A stretch of DNA of 64,000 bases from Vanilla planifolia. Its lineage: Eukaryota; Streptophyta; Magnoliopsida; Asparagales; Orchidaceae. Positions 63,147 through 64,000 of this stretch are shown one piece after another. A model generated the notes under the pieces. The model was given only the letters and a program-made list of their open reading frames with translations. It had not been told where the DNA came from and searched no databases. The position numbers were made by a program, and so were the translations under genes. The stretch spans positions 7,501 through 71,500 of the forward strand of contig JAIUJO010002491.1 of NCBI GenBank assembly GCA_023846275.1, in the 5' to 3' direction. Positions within the stretch are counted from its first letter, which is position 1. Each line of letters starts with the position of its first letter.

Positions 63147-64000
63147 ATATTAAATTATATATATTAAAGGAAAAATGTGATGAATCAAAGCAATATAAAA
63201 TAACAAAACCAAAGCTGCAAAGGTCACATGAGAGAAGATTTTAAGTTACATCGTAATATAACCAAATAAATGTAGTAGAATTGATGAGATGTGATAAATT
63301 TTATGAAAAAGTTGTACCACAAAAATCTAGGGAGATCTAGTATAAAATATTTTATCATCAAATCAGGTATGAAAAAAATTTCTCTTAAAGCTAACCAAAA
63401 TCCTAAAAAATATATTTGTGAAATCATGAATGAATTATTCATTAGATGTGGAATCAAGATAAGTTAAACAAAGAATAAAGCAACATTTCTCATAAAACAT
63501 ATGAAAATTCTAGAAAATAAAAATATAGAAATATTAAAAATAGATATTTAAATGGATATAGCACATTGAGGTGACTCCAACAATGTTTATTTCACAGCAA
63601 TCAGTCCCTAGTTTAATCAAAGCAAATACAAACATAACAAAACACAAATAATTATAAATTATTATTTAATATTAAGTAAACATATATTATAACTAAAATA
63701 AGATAAATTGAAGAAATATATTATTTCCAATTTAAAGCAATGTAAAGTACACAAAAGATGAGATTTAGTGTTGCATAGTAATATAAGCAAATAGAAAAGA
63801 AATGTTTCAAAAAATGAAACCAGTTTTATGGAAAAGCTACATTCTAGGATATATAGGAGATCAAGTATCCCATCCTCAGTTATCACATCAAGAATGAACT
63901 AAAATTTTGATGTATAATAAGCAAAATGCTTGATAACAAAAAATATAAAAAATATTAAAATAATTATTTAATTTAATAGAGCTCATCAAGGTAAATCTAA

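Larger units (their letters stand above)
41568..64000 (-). repeat. Satellite A array, right arm, second part (inverted, runs off the window)
   Basis: This continues the inverted ~400-bp satellite A. The 'gagctcat' box is seen near 42,640, 43,535, 44,050, 45,655, 46,383, 47,985, 50,630, 51,290, 53,325, 56,150, 57,955, 61,225, 62,025, 62,630 and 63,980, with more degenerate copies between. The 42,640 unit is one of the clearest ('gagctcatcgagacgagtcc'). The array is still running at the end of the window. Unit lengths vary through deletions and small duplications. I see no gene, RNA or complete mobile element. Confidence 0.9.

Noticed and set aside
1..64000. CRISPR array or other prokaryotic feature
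   Set aside because: The repeats are ~400-bp or ~1.3-kb satellites with no short identical repeats and unique spacers. The 5S sequence is of plant type.

Overview
This is a very AT-rich (about 17-20 % G+C where I counted lines by hand) block of repetitive nuclear DNA. I found no protein-coding gene in it. The key clue to its origin is a set of degenerate 5S rRNA sequences on the minus strand in the middle of the window. They match land-plant 5S rRNA, including the internal promoter boxes, and not the animal or fungal 5S sequence, so the source is almost certainly a plant. The rest of the DNA has the look of heterochromatin: long, old, diverged tandem arrays, decayed insertions and TA microsatellites.

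The layout has three parts. (1) Bases 1 to about 15,385 are a tandem array of a roughly 400-bp satellite, here called satellite A, about 38 diverged units in an orientation I call '+'; the T-rich strand is the given strand. (2) From about 15,400 to about 28,405 lies a different tandem array with a basic unit of about 1.2-1.5 kb. Each unit has a degenerate reverse-complement 5S rRNA gene, an AT-rich spacer, and a purine-only-looking block of about 300 bp (gagagagaaag, gatgagagatgatttaat). Seven near-full-length copies, one truncated copy and one partial duplicated copy of the 5S sequence can be recognised. This array is interrupted at about 24,093-26,264 by a ~2.2-kb insertion of different composition that begins TGTTGGG, is flanked by a possible 5-bp duplication (ATATG), and looks like a decayed solo LTR. 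(3) From about 28,405 to the end, satellite A resumes but inverted: every unit reads on the minus strand, the given strand is A-rich, and there are roughly 85-90 units. It is broken once, at about 41,272-41,567, by a ~300-bp insert of about 45 % G+C with no similarity to its surroundings.

So the window is a large inverted arrangement: satellite A (+), a 5S-derived array (-), satellite A (-). Nothing forms an operon or pathway. Short open frames exist, but they fall inside repeat units, polypyrimidine tracts or TA runs, and I regard all of them as chance. The points worth a second look are the 5S-derived long-unit satellite, the inversion of satellite A around it, the repeated polypurine blocks, and the two foreign-composition insertions.
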